Assembly (NCBI GenBank): GCA_039812085.1
Contig: JBDHZU010000001.1
Location: 12,415 to 76,414 of the forward strand
Direction of reading: 5' to 3'
Origin: JBDHZU01 sp039812085
GTDB lineage: Bacteria > Actinomycetota > Actinomycetes > S36-B12 > UBA10799
Length of the DNA: 64,000 nucleotides
The notes below the pieces were generated by a model, which worked only from the letters and a program-made list of their open reading frames with translations, searched no databases and was not told the DNA's origin. Positions 18,078 to 27,257 of this stretch are shown here, one piece after another. Position numbers and translations under genes: made by a program. How positions within the stretch are numbered: the stretch's first letter is position 1; the number at the start of each line of letters is the position of its first letter.

Positions 18078-18833
18078 CTACGGAGTCCAGCGGTAGACCT
18101 TCACCCAATCGACCAGCAGATCGACCTGTTTGGTCTTCTGACTTGCCGACCGTTTGGTGCCCTCACTTTGAATCGCTAGCCACATCTTCTGCCGAGGAAC
18201 TGTTGAACCGGTCACCCGCTTCCACACCTTGCCGTTGATCGTGTACTCCAGCAGGTTGGGCCGCCATTGGACGCCCACTCTGATCCATTTCTTGGTATTG
18301 ACCTTGGGCGAACGGGAACCAGAAAACTTGTGCTTTCCTGCGGCAGTCCAGTGAACGTAACCAGAGAAAGACTTCCGATTACCCCCAGAGTCTTCCGCGA
18401 TGTCGACCTCTGGCGGCCAGCCCTTCGTCGGCCAGAGCAAGACCACAAATTTGGCCAGTTCCGCTTTAGTCACTCGCAGCCGAACATCCCATTTGCCGTA
18501 CAACTGCGCCACCTTGCAGTTACACACTCCACCGGAGTAGACATGCGACCCCTGCTTCTGGGCACGAATGCGCAAAGCGCCATTTGTCACTGATAGCTGC
18601 GAACGCCGCCACGTCGTCGTTGGGTTTCCACCTGGCGTCCCGCTGTAGCGACCCCAGGACTTGTTCAGTGCTGATCCGTTGAAGTTCTCGACGAAGCTTG
18701 GGGTCCACAACGAGGTCGCACGTGGCGTTGGCATTGCCACCGCATTAGCGCTCGTCGGCATCAGGCAACTAGCCGCGACGGAACCCGCGACCAACACCAT
18801 CGCTGTTCGTTTGGCTGTGTACACCCTTGGCAT
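18078..18833 (-). CDS. Secreted glycoside hydrolase family 16 protein
   Basis: Predicted extracellular endo-beta-glucanase or transglycosylase. A basic N-terminus and hydrophobic stretch to about residue 33 (ANA-like cleavage) form a signal peptide. The GH16 jelly roll follows, with nucleophile and acid/base in EVDIAE (Glu142, Asp144, Glu147), preceded by KFVVLLWP and followed by YVHW. Two close cysteines (CNC near 104-106) could form a disulfide. It sits at the 3' end of the leftward galE/glycosyltransferase cluster and probably trims or remodels a surface beta-glucan. Substrate unknown. No strong ribosome-binding site precedes the ATG. Confidence 0.88.
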   Translation of the reverse strand: MPRVYTAKRTAMVLVAGSVAASCLMPTSANAVAMPTPRATSLWTPSFVENFNGSALNKSWGRYSGTPGGNPTTTWRRSQLSVTNGALRIRAQKQGSHVYSGGVCNCKVAQLYGKWDVRLRVTKAELAKFVVLLWPTKGWPPEVDIAEDSGGNRKSFSGYVHWTAAGKHKFSGSRSPKVNTKKWIRVGVQWRPNLLEYTINGKVWKRVTGSTVPRQKMWLAIQSEGTKRSASQKTKQVDLLVDWVKVYRWTP

Positions 18834-18871
18834 ACAGTCATGTGTCGGCGCACTGTTGCCAGGCCTGAAGG

Positions 18872-19873
18872 TTACTTCGGGCTAAATCCCTCAGGTTTAT
18901 CGAAAGCTGACCAAGCCGAGGTCACCATGTCCTGCAGGTCGTAACTGGCTTGCCAGTCCATCTCCTGCCTAATTAACTGTGCATCCGCAACCAGCACAGC
19001 CGGATCTCCTGGGCGTCTGTCGACCTCTTGGGCATTCACATCGAACCCAATCACCTGCGAGACGACATCCATCACCTCGCGCACTGAACTGCCCTCACCA
19101 CGGCCAACATTGACGGCGAGCTGCGCGTCGCCCAGCGGACGATCGTCACATGCCCGAACAGCACTGACATGCGCATCGGCTAGGTCCACAACATGGATGT
19201 AGTCACGAACACAGGTGCCGTCTGGGGTGTCGTAATCCGATCCGAAAATCTGTGGGCGCTTGCCGGTGGTGACTGCTCGCAGCACCATCGGGATGAGGTT
19301 GGCGACCGAGGTATCTCCCAAGTCGTCAGAGCCAGCACCTGCCACATTGAAGTAGCGCAACAGCACGAATGATCGGGGCTTACCGGTCAACTCTCCTGAA
19401 CGGGCAAATGCCCGTACGAGCCACTCACCGGCCACCTTAGTTTCGCCATAGGGCGAGGTCGGAACGAGTACGCGATCCTCAGCAACATGTCCACTGCCCG
19501 GTTCCCCATAGACAGCAGCGGATGACGAGTAGACGATCCGTGGGACATCGGCGTCTTCCATCGCCTGCAACAGACTGACGAGGCCACCAATGTTCTCTTC
19601 GTAGTAGAACAGCGGCCGTTCGACAGACTCACCCACTGCCTTCTTGGCCGCAAAATGAATAACCCCGATGACATCGTGTTCCTTCATCGCATCGGTGAGT
19701 CGGGCCGTATCCGCCACGGAGCACTCTACGAATGGAACACCAGCAGGAACACGGTCGCGCAGTCCAGACGACAAGTCGTCAACGACGACCATGTCGTACC
19801 CGAGGTCAAGCATCTGTCGTAAAACATGGGAGCCGATATATCCAGCCCCACCGGTCAATAGCCAACGACTCAC
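18872..19873 (-). CDS. galE: UDP-glucose 4-epimerase
   Basis: Interconverts UDP-glucose and UDP-galactose through NAD-bound oxidation and reduction. An extended SDR: TGGAGYIGSH NAD motif at residues 7-16, IHFAAKKAVGES, SSSAAVYG, and the catalytic SPYGETK Tyr-Lys pair, followed by LRYFNVAGAG and GTCVRDYIHVVDLA. The 333-residue length is standard. GGAAGGAACC lies 5-10 nt before the GTG start. It follows two small membrane-protein genes and the GT2/ATP-grasp genes on the same strand, so it likely supplies UDP-galactose for that glycan. Confidence 0.94.
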   Translation of the reverse strand: MSRWLLTGGAGYIGSHVLRQMLDLGYDMVVVDDLSSGLRDRVPAGVPFVECSVADTARLTDAMKEHDVIGVIHFAAKKAVGESVERPLFYYEENIGGLVSLLQAMEDADVPRIVYSSSAAVYGEPGSGHVAEDRVLVPTSPYGETKVAGEWLVRAFARSGELTGKPRSFVLLRYFNVAGAGSDDLGDTSVANLIPMVLRAVTTGKRPQIFGSDYDTPDGTCVRDYIHVVDLADAHVSAVRACDDRPLGDAQLAVNVGRGEGSSVREVMDVVSQVIGFDVNAQEVDRRPGDPAVLVADAQLIRQEMDWQASYDLQDMVTSAWSAFDKPEGFSPK

Positions 19874-19903
19874 GAACGGTTCCTTCCAGCGATCAGTAGC
19901 GAA

Positions 19904-20089
19904 TCAGCCACCGGTAGCAAACCGCGTAACGATGACTGCCAACCATCCAACCAGCAACAGAGCCGTGGTGCCGAGCAACGTGCGGCGTTGACCGACTTGC
20001 ATTCGATTGGCATCAACGACGACCGCGCACCACACGATCATCCCCAACAAGAGGACGGTGTAGGCGATCCCGAACGGTGCGCCAGTCAT
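19904..20089 (-). CDS. Small two-span membrane protein
   Basis: Sixty-one residues with two hydrophobic segments (about 7-26 and 38-57) joined by a short basic hairpin (NRMQVGQRR). No recognised family. Its ATG lies inside the stop region of the upstream 127-residue membrane protein (4-nt overlap), so it is very likely translated. The pair may form a small membrane complex serving the adjacent glycan genes, but this is only contextual. Confidence 0.65.
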   Translation of the reverse strand: MTGAPFGIAYTVLLLGMIVWCAVVVDANRMQVGQRRTLLGTTALLLVGWLAVIVTRFATGG

Positions 20090-20469
20090 GTCTCGTCGCC
20101 AATGTCCGGTCGTGGTTGTAGGAATCGCAGCGGCCGATCCGGGCGCGACAACATGACCGCTGCCAAACCCAGTACGACAATGACTTCGATAATCACCGAA
20201 GCGATCGCGTTGAAGTGGGAGGCGAACAATGGAACCAAGCTGGACAAGACGAGTGCACTCATTCCCACCGCCACGGCCAACCCAAGTGCCAACGGCAGAC
20301 TGTCAATGTCGAGCGCAGCGACAACGGCGATTCCCACACCAAGCAAAACGAAGCTTCCCGTAATTGGAATCCGTAACCAAGCGGGTGCACCCAGCATGAA
20401 CAACCCCAGCGCAATCAACGCCCAAATAATCAGGCCGATGCTGAGGCGGTGCCGGTGCAGGTCGCTCAT
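20086..20469 (-). CDS. Four-span membrane protein of unknown function
   Basis: About 127 residues from the ATG at 20469, which overlaps the stop of the upstream GT2 gene (ATGA). Four hydrophobic segments at about 10-30, 33-52, 58-80 and 88-106, then a cytoplasmic tail with RPDRPLRFLQPRPD. No catalytic motif is visible. The 4-nt overlaps on both sides show it belongs to the glycan operon. I do not recognise the family. Confidence 0.7.
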   Translation of the reverse strand: MSDLHRHRLSIGLIIWALIALGLFMLGAPAWLRIPITGSFVLLGVGIAVVAALDIDSLPLALGLAVAVGMSALVLSSLVPLFASHFNAIASVIIEVIVVLGLAAVMLSRPDRPLRFLQPRPDIGDET

Positions 20470-21755
20470 GGAGTTAAGCGTGCCACGTCCTTCACAGTGC
20501 TGAGGGCTCGAGCGCGCCGACGTGCCTTGAGGTAGAGCCATGGACCTCGCACGAATCCGCCGCGTTCTGCCTTAGCCAGTTCTGCTGGATAGTCCGCAGT
20601 GCGGTTCTCGTTCTTTTCCGACTCCGGGTCGAGCATTCGCTTGATGCCTTTGGGTACCGCCCGCAGCAAAGCAACTCGCGATCCGGGCAGAAACAACAAT
20701 TCTCGGAAGAGGAAGGCAGACAAGCCCGATCCGTAACCGACCATCTGTTTGGCCAGTTCTTCCATCGTGTCTCGATGGAAGTGTCGGATGACTGCGCGTG
20801 GTTCGTAAACGATGGTCCCGTCGGACATAAGCACCCGAACAAAGATGTCGAGGTCTTCCCCGCCCTTGGTCAAAGTTCCTGCACCCAGCGCAGGGTCGAA
20901 TCCATTGAGCTCGGTGAGTGCCGATACCCGAAAAGAAGTGCTGTTACCGGAACCGAAAGCTCCAGCCGCAAAGGGGAACAGCGGGCCACCATCGCCACGA
21001 GCACCGAGCTTCCACACTGATGAGGAATCATCTGCCCGGCTCCATACCGTCCGGACGTATCCCTTGTTGAAGCCACTGCCTTCCTCGAACATCTGCTCGG
21101 CATGGGTCGCCAACGATCCAGGAACAACCAGGCCCGTCACACAGTGAACATCGGGATCTTGAGCGAAGACGGCAGCCTTGGAACTCAACCAGTGTGGGTC
21201 AGCCAATGCATCGTCATCGGTATAGAAGAGCAGTTCACTACCGAGCGCGACGGCTTCAGCAAGTGCAGCATTCCGCGCAAACGACAATCCCGGATTGGGC
21301 TGGTCAACAATCTTCAATCGCGCATCGTCGATTCCCGCCAGCGCAGCACGGGTATTACCCGTTGCGGGAGCGTTATCAACGACGACGACGTGAAAATCGC
21401 CGTCGTACTGCTGCTCCAACAGATGTTGGACCGCACTAGGCAGCAAGGGATGCGTTCCGATGGTGCAGATAGCCAGCGCTGCAGAAAGGGCGGGAGACGC
21501 TGCCGGTAACTCGACGGTTGCGCTAGTCGGCAAAGACAGCTTTTCCTGATCCTCACGGGCTTGCTGCGCCCACTGCTGCGGTCCGGCTGCAACATCGTCA
21601 GGCTCCACGGTCAGCTCACCGACCGGAACACCAGCGTCACGAACCAACAGGTACAACCCGGCACCGTCTGGAATCTGTGCTGGGGCGACTGGATTAGTGA
21701 GTTCCAAGTCGGCACAGACCAACGGACGGAAGGACGTGTCGGACTGTTCAGTCAT
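20466..21755 (-). CDS. Family 2 glycosyltransferase with an extra N-terminal domain
   Basis: Residues 1-90 form an additional domain with no recognised motif. The GT-A fold begins at about 92 (LAICTIGTHPLLPSAVQHLL), with VVVVDNAP, NPGLSFARNAAL, donor-binding YTDDDA near 178-183, FGSGNSTSFR and the acceptor-site GGEDLDIFVRV. The C-terminal 100 residues contain a basic amphipathic region (RELLFLPGSR, KARRRARA) that may attach it to the membrane. In the operon it lies directly downstream of an ATP-grasp ligase gene (7-nt gap). The N-terminal extension is unusual and may bind an acceptor or partner. Sugar specificity unknown. Confidence 0.85.
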   Translation of the reverse strand: MTEQSDTSFRPLVCADLELTNPVAPAQIPDGAGLYLLVRDAGVPVGELTVEPDDVAAGPQQWAQQAREDQEKLSLPTSATVELPAASPALSAALAICTIGTHPLLPSAVQHLLEQQYDGDFHVVVVDNAPATGNTRAALAGIDDARLKIVDQPNPGLSFARNAALAEAVALGSELLFYTDDDALADPHWLSSKAAVFAQDPDVHCVTGLVVPGSLATHAEQMFEEGSGFNKGYVRTVWSRADDSSSVWKLGARGDGGPLFPFAAGAFGSGNSTSFRVSALTELNGFDPALGAGTLTKGGEDLDIFVRVLMSDGTIVYEPRAVIRHFHRDTMEELAKQMVGYGSGLSAFLFRELLFLPGSRVALLRAVPKGIKRMLDPESEKNENRTADYPAELAKAERGGFVRGPWLYLKARRRARALSTVKDVARLTP

Positions 21756-21761
21756 GGGCGC

Positions 21762-23135
21762 TCAACCCTTCACATCATCGGGACGAAGCCGCTTGGGTCG
21801 GATCGCCACATTTGTTGCGGCAATACGTCCCACTCGACGGCTGAGTTCGCTCAAGAAGTCCACCTGCTGTTCCAGGTTCTCGGACTGGATCGAGATGTCG
21901 ATGGTGTCGGCAATTTCCGCTGCCGCTTGTTCGATTCCCGCGCGATCTTGTCGCAGCGCCACGATGTACGGATGGCTGTTGAAGTCGATCGTCCGGAAGA
22001 CCGGTTCGGTCACCGATGGCGCTCGGCTCCAACGAATGAAATCCGGTCGAGCCTCAACCTCATCCAGGCCGGTGACGGCGCGGACGCGTCCTGACTCCTC
22101 TTGCACGCCGTACGCAATTGCGACTGGTTCTTGGTCGTAGATCTCCCAGTCGATCTTTCGTAGATCCTGGGGACCATCGCTGATGTAGTGCACAACCGCG
22201 CGTTCCAGGATGTCGATGTGCCCCTGGTGGTAGGAGTTGACGATGTAGGCCAGCCCACCACCAACCAGGCGAGCTCCTACCTCAATCAGACACGGCCCTC
22301 GGTCATCGATGATGACTTCAGCGTGGAAAGGACTACGACGAAGACCCGTCTTCTGAATCACCTGGACGACGTAGTCGGCCAACTCCGTGAAGCGCGGATC
22401 ATGGTGGAAGATCTTTTCGTCAAACAGCATGTTGTTTGACGCTTCATTGGTCTGACCTCGATATGCAGCGACGACGCTCACGATCTCTACGTTGCCGTCG
22501 GCATCCACTTGCCCATTGACTTGATATTCCTGGCCGTCCAGAAACTCTTCCATAATCATGAGGACGCCTGGCGCAGTAGCGAAATGGGCCGCGAGATCGT
22601 CCGAACTGGTCGATCGGTCAAAGTAGCCGATCTTGCTGTTGGCATAACCATCGTTGGGCTTGAGCACGAATCGATCGACCTCTGCCGACGACTCCAATAT
22701 CTGCGCAACTTCCTCAGCGGTCCGCACTCGCCATGTTCCGTTGATTCGGGGAGCGCCCGGCTGTGCCGCGATGTGAGCCTTCAGTTCTTGCTTGTCTCGG
22801 AATCGAGTGAGCACATCAAGCTGGGCACTAGGCAAGCCAAGGGCATGGGCAAGTTCGCCCGCGTGCTTCACACTGCCTTCGGTTGGCGGCAATACCGCCA
22901 CAATGTGATGACGCTGAGCCAATTGATCAGCAATTCCTGCCAGGTTGTCAGGGTCGGCAAAATAGCTGGCCGCAACCCGATCACTGCGCAAACTCGGAAA
23001 GCGTTCTCCCAAGATTCGGAAGTCTTGCGGGTTGGTGTACACCGCAACGGTCTGCAGACCAAACCTGCGGTACGCGATATCAATAAAGTCCGCGCCGTAA
23101 GAGTGGTTGGGGTCTAGGACGACGATGCATGACAT
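21762..23135 (-). CDS. ATP-grasp amide/peptide ligase, L-amino-acid-ligase-like
   Basis: Predicted to activate a carboxylate as acyl-phosphate and join it to an amine. The N-terminal Rossmann-like part (residues 1-110) holds VLPPTEGSV; the ATP-grasp core at about 115-320 has VLKPNDGYANSKIG for ATP, MEEFLDGQEYQVNG and FHAEVIIDDRGPCLIEVGARLVGGG with metal-binding Glu residues, a pattern shared with bacterial L-amino-acid alpha-ligases. A 130-residue C-terminal domain follows. It is sandwiched between two GT2 genes with gaps of 6 nt each. That context suggests aminoacylation of a sugar or synthesis of a short peptide for a surface glycan; this is inference. Confidence 0.82.
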   Translation of the reverse strand: MSCIVVLDPNHSYGADFIDIAYRRFGLQTVAVYTNPQDFRILGERFPSLRSDRVAASYFADPDNLAGIADQLAQRHHIVAVLPPTEGSVKHAGELAHALGLPSAQLDVLTRFRDKQELKAHIAAQPGAPRINGTWRVRTAEEVAQILESSAEVDRFVLKPNDGYANSKIGYFDRSTSSDDLAAHFATAPGVLMIMEEFLDGQEYQVNGQVDADGNVEIVSVVAAYRGQTNEASNNMLFDEKIFHHDPRFTELADYVVQVIQKTGLRRSPFHAEVIIDDRGPCLIEVGARLVGGGLAYIVNSYHQGHIDILERAVVHYISDGPQDLRKIDWEIYDQEPVAIAYGVQEESGRVRAVTGLDEVEARPDFIRWSRAPSVTEPVFRTIDFNSHPYIVALRQDRAGIEQAAAEIADTIDISIQSENLEQQVDFLSELSRRVGRIAATNVAIRPKRLRPDDVKG

Positions 23136-23141
23136 TGCGCG

Positions 23142-24110
23142 TCACCGACCCGTCCGGGCAGCGGCCCGATTTTCGCGCTTGGCCTTCACCAGGCCACGTG
23201 CGTAGCCAAAGGTTGTCGCTGCGAGCCCCATCGGCAGCATCGCTGCCCTGGCCAGTCCAGATGGGTCACCGTGGAACGCCTCCTTGGTGTGCTTACCCAT
23301 TCCTCCCAGCAAGGTCTTCACCACGTAGGTGCGTTCGGAACTCAATCCGTCGGCTGCGCCTACCTCAGTCGTCATCGCCGACTTGGAGATTCCTTCGTGG
23401 TAACACCTGCTCATGAAGTACTTCACGGTCTGACGATTGACCGGTACCAGGTGATGCACCACAGAAGTGGTGTCCCGCACGATCTGCGCCGACGGATCCG
23501 CCTGACGCAGTCGGATACCCATTTCCGTTTCTTCATTGCCAATAGGCACTTCCCCTACTCGACCGATTCGAGTCGAGAAACCGCCAACCTCAGCTACTGC
23601 AGCGCGGCGAAGTCCCATGCTCGCGCCGATCGGATTACGAATTTGTTCACCGTTCCCCGGCAGTCCGCGGTAGTCGCAACCGACCACCCAGCCGAACTCC
23701 TCAGGGAACCACTTGGGCGGATGGTCGCCTTCCCAATCTGGGCTGACTGCTCCACCAACACCAACGATGCTGTCATCGGATTCGAATCGTTTCCGGTACG
23801 CATCGATCCAACCGGGACCAGGGAACGCATCGTCATCTAAGAAGCAGACGATGTCTCCCGTTGCCGTCTGGACTCCGGTGTTCCTCGCACCAGACAAACC
23901 CTGCTGTTGCGCATTGGCCACAATGATGAGTTCGGTACCTGAGAAGTGTTCTTGGGCACGTTGCAGGAGCTGGTCGTTGTGGTCGATGACCGCGATGACC
24001 TCATCGCCTTGCTGAGCTTGCTGCAGTAGCTCGGCAACCCCGGCGGAGAACTCACCCCAACGCTTTTCGGTGTATGCGCAGACGATGGTTGAGACGGTGA
24101 GAGAGGCCAT
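23142..24110 (-). CDS. Family 2 glycosyltransferase
   Basis: GT-A enzyme: TVSTIVCAYTEKRWGEF at the N-terminus, NAQQQGLSGARNTGV, the donor-binding FLDDDAFPGPGWI motif near 80-92, GASMGLRRAAVAEVGGF and GNEETEMGIRL as acceptor/catalytic block. The C-terminal part has a weakly hydrophobic basic segment. I start at ATG 24110 because GGGAAG lies about 8 nt upstream; ATG 24146 is the alternative. It lies between two ATP-grasp ligase genes on the same strand. Sugar and acceptor unknown. Confidence 0.85.
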   Translation of the reverse strand: MASLTVSTIVCAYTEKRWGEFSAGVAELLQQAQQGDEVIAVIDHNDQLLQRAQEHFSGTELIIVANAQQQGLSGARNTGVQTATGDIVCFLDDDAFPGPGWIDAYRKRFESDDSIVGVGGAVSPDWEGDHPPKWFPEEFGWVVGCDYRGLPGNGEQIRNPIGASMGLRRAAVAEVGGFSTRIGRVGEVPIGNEETEMGIRLRQADPSAQIVRDTTSVVHHLVPVNRQTVKYFMSRCYHEGISKSAMTTEVGAADGLSSERTYVVKTLLGGMGKHTKEAFHGDPSGLARAAMLPMGLAATTFGYARGLVKAKRENRAAARTGR

Positions 24111-24158
24111 ACTCTGATTCTTCCCAGTTTGACTGTCGTCATGCATCGCAGCACGTGG

Positions 24159-25289
24159 CTATCGGATGAGACCAGGCACTTGTTGTGCCGTCGCGAGCTT
24201 GATTTTTGCGCGAGATGTCTTGGCCCAGGACGACCCCAAGGTGGGCAACCGTTCGTCCACGATGGCCCGCTGTTCGGCAACCGTCTTCGACAAGGCCGCG
24301 CGGTCGGCAGGTTTGGGGAACGGGAATCGCAGCATGGTCAGCAAGTCACCTTCTCGATAGCTCGCATCGACATCAGGCGCAGGACCAAGGCCCAACACAT
24401 GCAGATATGCCTCGATGAGTGGGACGCCGACCTGCTGCAAAGCCGGCCATGAGCCAAAGATGCGGGGATTGAAATCAATCAGTTGAGGATCGCCACCATC
24501 ACGGGCGTAGACCCAGTCGATGCTGAAGAACCCGGTGTACCCAATAGCGTGGATCCACTGTTTGGTGAACGTCACGACTGCTTCGTCAACGATGGGGCGC
24601 ACACAGTACGCGGGGCCCTTTGGATCATCAGGAGCTGGCTCTGGCAGGTAGCAACCCACCGCGAGCACGCGTCCATCGGCGGCAACTCCTCCGCAGTTCA
24701 CGAAGTCACCGGCAAAGAATTCCTGCAGAAACACTCCGCCTGAACCAGGTGTGTCTAGACGAGTTACCGCATCAGCTAACTCGATCGGATCCTCCGCTAT
24801 TGCCACTCCGACTCCACCAAATCCCACGCGAGCCTTCACCACGACGGGGTATTGCTCTGTCGTAGAGGTGTCGCTGGAGATGGCGGGAGTCGGCACACCA
24901 CTGTCCAGCGCAACCTGGCCTTGCACGAATTTGTCGACCAGAAGTTCCACCGGCATCTGTGGTCCGAGCCGGCGGCCGGGATTGGTCAATTCATGGCGCA
25001 CCTGTGACAACGGGAGCACTAAGTCGTCGTGTGCTTGCAGATCGATGCAGCTATCGAGCACCTCGATGAATGCCGATTCGTCCACCACTGCCGGGTCCGA
25101 TCCGGGCTGAGCCAAGACGAACTGTGGCTGACCCCACAGTGGGCGTTCCACCGCACGGGTGACTCGTTGAACAGCACCTTGCGGTTTGGGCATGAGGTGT
25201 ACGACCTCGATTCCCCGAGTTCGCAACGCACCTGCCATGGCTGCAAAGGCTTCCCAGGAATGGGATTCGGCGAAAGCGATTCGGGTCAT
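24159..25289 (-). CDS. ATP-grasp carboxylate-amine ligase
   Basis: Second ATP-grasp enzyme of the cluster, unlike the first in sequence. N-terminal Rossmann-like region MTRIAFAESHSWEAF; ATP-grasp core with VVVKARVGFGGVGVAI, LQEFFAGDFVNCGGV, FFSIDWVYARDGGDPQLIDFNPRIFGSW, where DFNPR carries the metal-binding Asp/Asn. Such DFNPR variants occur in carbamoyl-phosphate-synthase-like ligases acting on small carboxylates. The ATG at 25289 is preferred because AGGATG lies about 7 nt upstream and it avoids overlap with the upstream gene. Function within a surface-glycan pathway is inferred from neighbours only. Confidence 0.8.
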   Translation of the reverse strand: MTRIAFAESHSWEAFAAMAGALRTRGIEVVHLMPKPQGAVQRVTRAVERPLWGQPQFVLAQPGSDPAVVDESAFIEVLDSCIDLQAHDDLVLPLSQVRHELTNPGRRLGPQMPVELLVDKFVQGQVALDSGVPTPAISSDTSTTEQYPVVVKARVGFGGVGVAIAEDPIELADAVTRLDTPGSGGVFLQEFFAGDFVNCGGVAADGRVLAVGCYLPEPAPDDPKGPAYCVRPIVDEAVVTFTKQWIHAIGYTGFFSIDWVYARDGGDPQLIDFNPRIFGSWPALQQVGVPLIEAYLHVLGLGPAPDVDASYREGDLLTMLRFPFPKPADRAALSKTVAEQRAIVDERLPTLGSSWAKTSRAKIKLATAQQVPGLIR

Positions 25290-25332
25290 GCGGTCATCCT
25301 GGCCGAAATCGCTATCGGATTGCGACCGGCGT

Positions 25333-27144
25333 TTAGGACGCCGCGGGCTCACTCACTCGTTGCAGCAGGATGCCGCTGTCGTTTTGATAGACGACCTTCC
25401 ATTTCTGGCTCTTGACTGCCATCTGGGCAACTTGCTCGCCAGCATCTGCCGGAATACCGAGATTCTCGACCGCAAAAGCAACCTGCGGCTTCGAGATGAC
25501 GAGGAACGTTCCCTCCGGGTTATTTCCGGTATCGGCATCAAGTTTCTTGATGTTCTTAATCGGCCATTTGCTGACCACGTCTGGGCCACCCTTGTAGACC
25601 GTGACACCTTGATATGCCCCTGGTCCCCCCTGCGCAAAGTTGATCAAGGTTGCGCCTGGTTTCGCGTGATCGTAGAAAGCTTGGCGCAATGCCACATCCT
25701 GTGCCGAAACCCGTTCGAAGCTCTCGTTCCCCCAGCGACACAGCAAGAACACCGGCAACAGCGCAAGTAGCCCGACGAACGTCAGCAGCAGGCTCCTGCG
25801 CGATGGCATCCCTGCTTTGGGAAGCGCCAAGGTGGCAATCAACATGCACGCCCCCGGCAGCGACAACAACAAGACGCGCAGCAGACCCTCACCGCCATAG
25901 CTCTGAGCAGCCACCATCCCAATCGGCGCACCGAGCAGAACCAGCAATACGACGCTGACTCGCTTGCCCTGCAACCACAGTCGAATTGCCCCTACCCCAG
26001 CCAGACCCCAAATTCCGACGGTGAAAAGAACTCGCAATTGCACGATGAACAGGTGCGCCTGGCTCCCGGTGACTCGTTCAGATACCCCGGAGTCCACTGA
26101 ACCCCCGACATTTCCCAATCCACCAAAGATTTCGTCGAGGTGCCCAGACCAGAATCCTTTGGCGGCGTAGCTGAGATAGCCAAGGATGGCAACGAGGACC
26201 AGCACGATCAGGGGCCACGGCCGCAATCGACCCACCACCATCAGCCCACCCAGTCCAAAGATCAAGAACACGGGTGTCAGTTGATGAGTAGAAACCAGAG
26301 CGCAGGCCAACATCGCCAACATGACCAACGTGGCCGCCCGCCACCGCCGATCACGAGCAAACTCTTCTGGCTCCAGATCACGTTCACCGGCCGCAACCAG
26401 CGAAGCCAAGGGACGTCGCCAGCCTGTTTCCGGCTGACTGATCCGATGCAGCCACCTACTCATCGGGCCGGGCTCTCGGCGACGGTAGTACGACACGATC
26501 ATGGCCATGAACGCCAAATAAATGACGATTCCAACCGATTGCGGTGCGAAGTAATCCTGCCCCACCCAGTCGAGCAAAAGGAAGATGAGCAGACCCAGCC
26601 ACGGACGGCGCCAACCCGGCAGCGTCATTCGCCCGATTGCATACAGCGAGGGCAGATAACACAACAGCATGAAGATCGGGGCGAACCGAAGGAATGACGA
26701 TGCACTGCTCAGACCCATTGCCTCAGCAAGCACTCCCGCCCCGGAGAAGAAGGCGGGCCATGACATTCGGGCATCAAGCCAGGTAGTGGTGTGTCCGAGA
26801 GAAGTAATCGACTCGATGAAGCCCACGTGCAGCCACGCCACAGTGAAGCGGGCTTGCGACTCCACAATCGTGGCCGACCCGTGCAGCAGCACAACCAAGA
26901 CAACAATGCCGATCACGAGGAACGTGGTGGGTTGACGCTTGTGGCCCAAAGCAAGGACAAAACTGGCTAGTGCCGCGATGACTCCGACGTAATACAGCGG
27001 GTTCAGCGCATTGACCAAACCCCAGGAACCGATGTTGTTTTCATTGGTGAGAAACAGTCCGGTCAGGCCGATGACAGCACCCACACCAAGCAACGCCCAT
27101 AACTGGCGCGACGATGGGTACCGCAAGACCGCGATCACCCGCAC
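25333..27144 (-). CDS. Polytopic membrane protein, possible GT-C or polymerase
   Basis: A 603-residue protein with about 12-13 hydrophobic segments, a large hydrophilic loop near 225-270 ([26 protein letters not shown]) and a soluble C-terminal region of about 130 residues containing [12 protein letters not shown] and a terminal LLQRVSEP. It resembles actinobacterial GT-C-like or oligosaccharide-polymerase-like proteins in layout, but I see no decisive catalytic motif. It is the first gene of the leftward glycan cluster, divergent from accA3; GTG 27144 is the longest start. A flippase, polymerase or lipid-linked-sugar transferase role is possible. Confidence 0.65.
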   Translation of the reverse strand: MRVIAVLRYPSSRQLWALLGVGAVIGLTGLFLTNENNIGSWGLVNALNPLYYVGVIAALASFVLALGHKRQPTTFLVIGIVVLVVLLHGSATIVESQARFTVAWLHVGFIESITSLGHTTTWLDARMSWPAFFSGAGVLAEAMGLSSASSFLRFAPIFMLLCYLPSLYAIGRMTLPGWRRPWLGLLIFLLLDWVGQDYFAPQSVGIVIYLAFMAMIVSYYRRREPGPMSRWLHRISQPETGWRRPLASLVAAGERDLEPEEFARDRRWRAATLVMLAMLACALVSTHQLTPVFLIFGLGGLMVVGRLRPWPLIVLVLVAILGYLSYAAKGFWSGHLDEIFGGLGNVGGSVDSGVSERVTGSQAHLFIVQLRVLFTVGIWGLAGVGAIRLWLQGKRVSVVLLVLLGAPIGMVAAQSYGGEGLLRVLLLSLPGACMLIATLALPKAGMPSRRSLLLTFVGLLALLPVFLLCRWGNESFERVSAQDVALRQAFYDHAKPGATLINFAQGGPGAYQGVTVYKGGPDVVSKWPIKNIKKLDADTGNNPEGTFLVISKPQVAFAVENLGIPADAGEQVAQMAVKSQKWKVVYQNDSGILLQRVSEPAAS

Positions 27145-27257
27145 AATCTGCCAGACGAATTGCCGCGAGGCCGTGCGTAAGCCCGGCCATTCCGGTGAGT
27201 ACCCTTCATCAAGAGTTTGGCGAATTGGCGCCGACCAGCCGATGGGGAGTTCATTCA

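Noticed and set aside
21561..23117. Long plus-strand frames opposite the ATP-grasp gene (up to about 200 codons)
   Set aside because: They are shadows of the real minus-strand gene, with no domain or translation signal.
27114..27257. Longer accA3 reading frame starting at 27114
   Set aside because: GGGGAG and the conserved VLIANRGE start point to GTG 27258.
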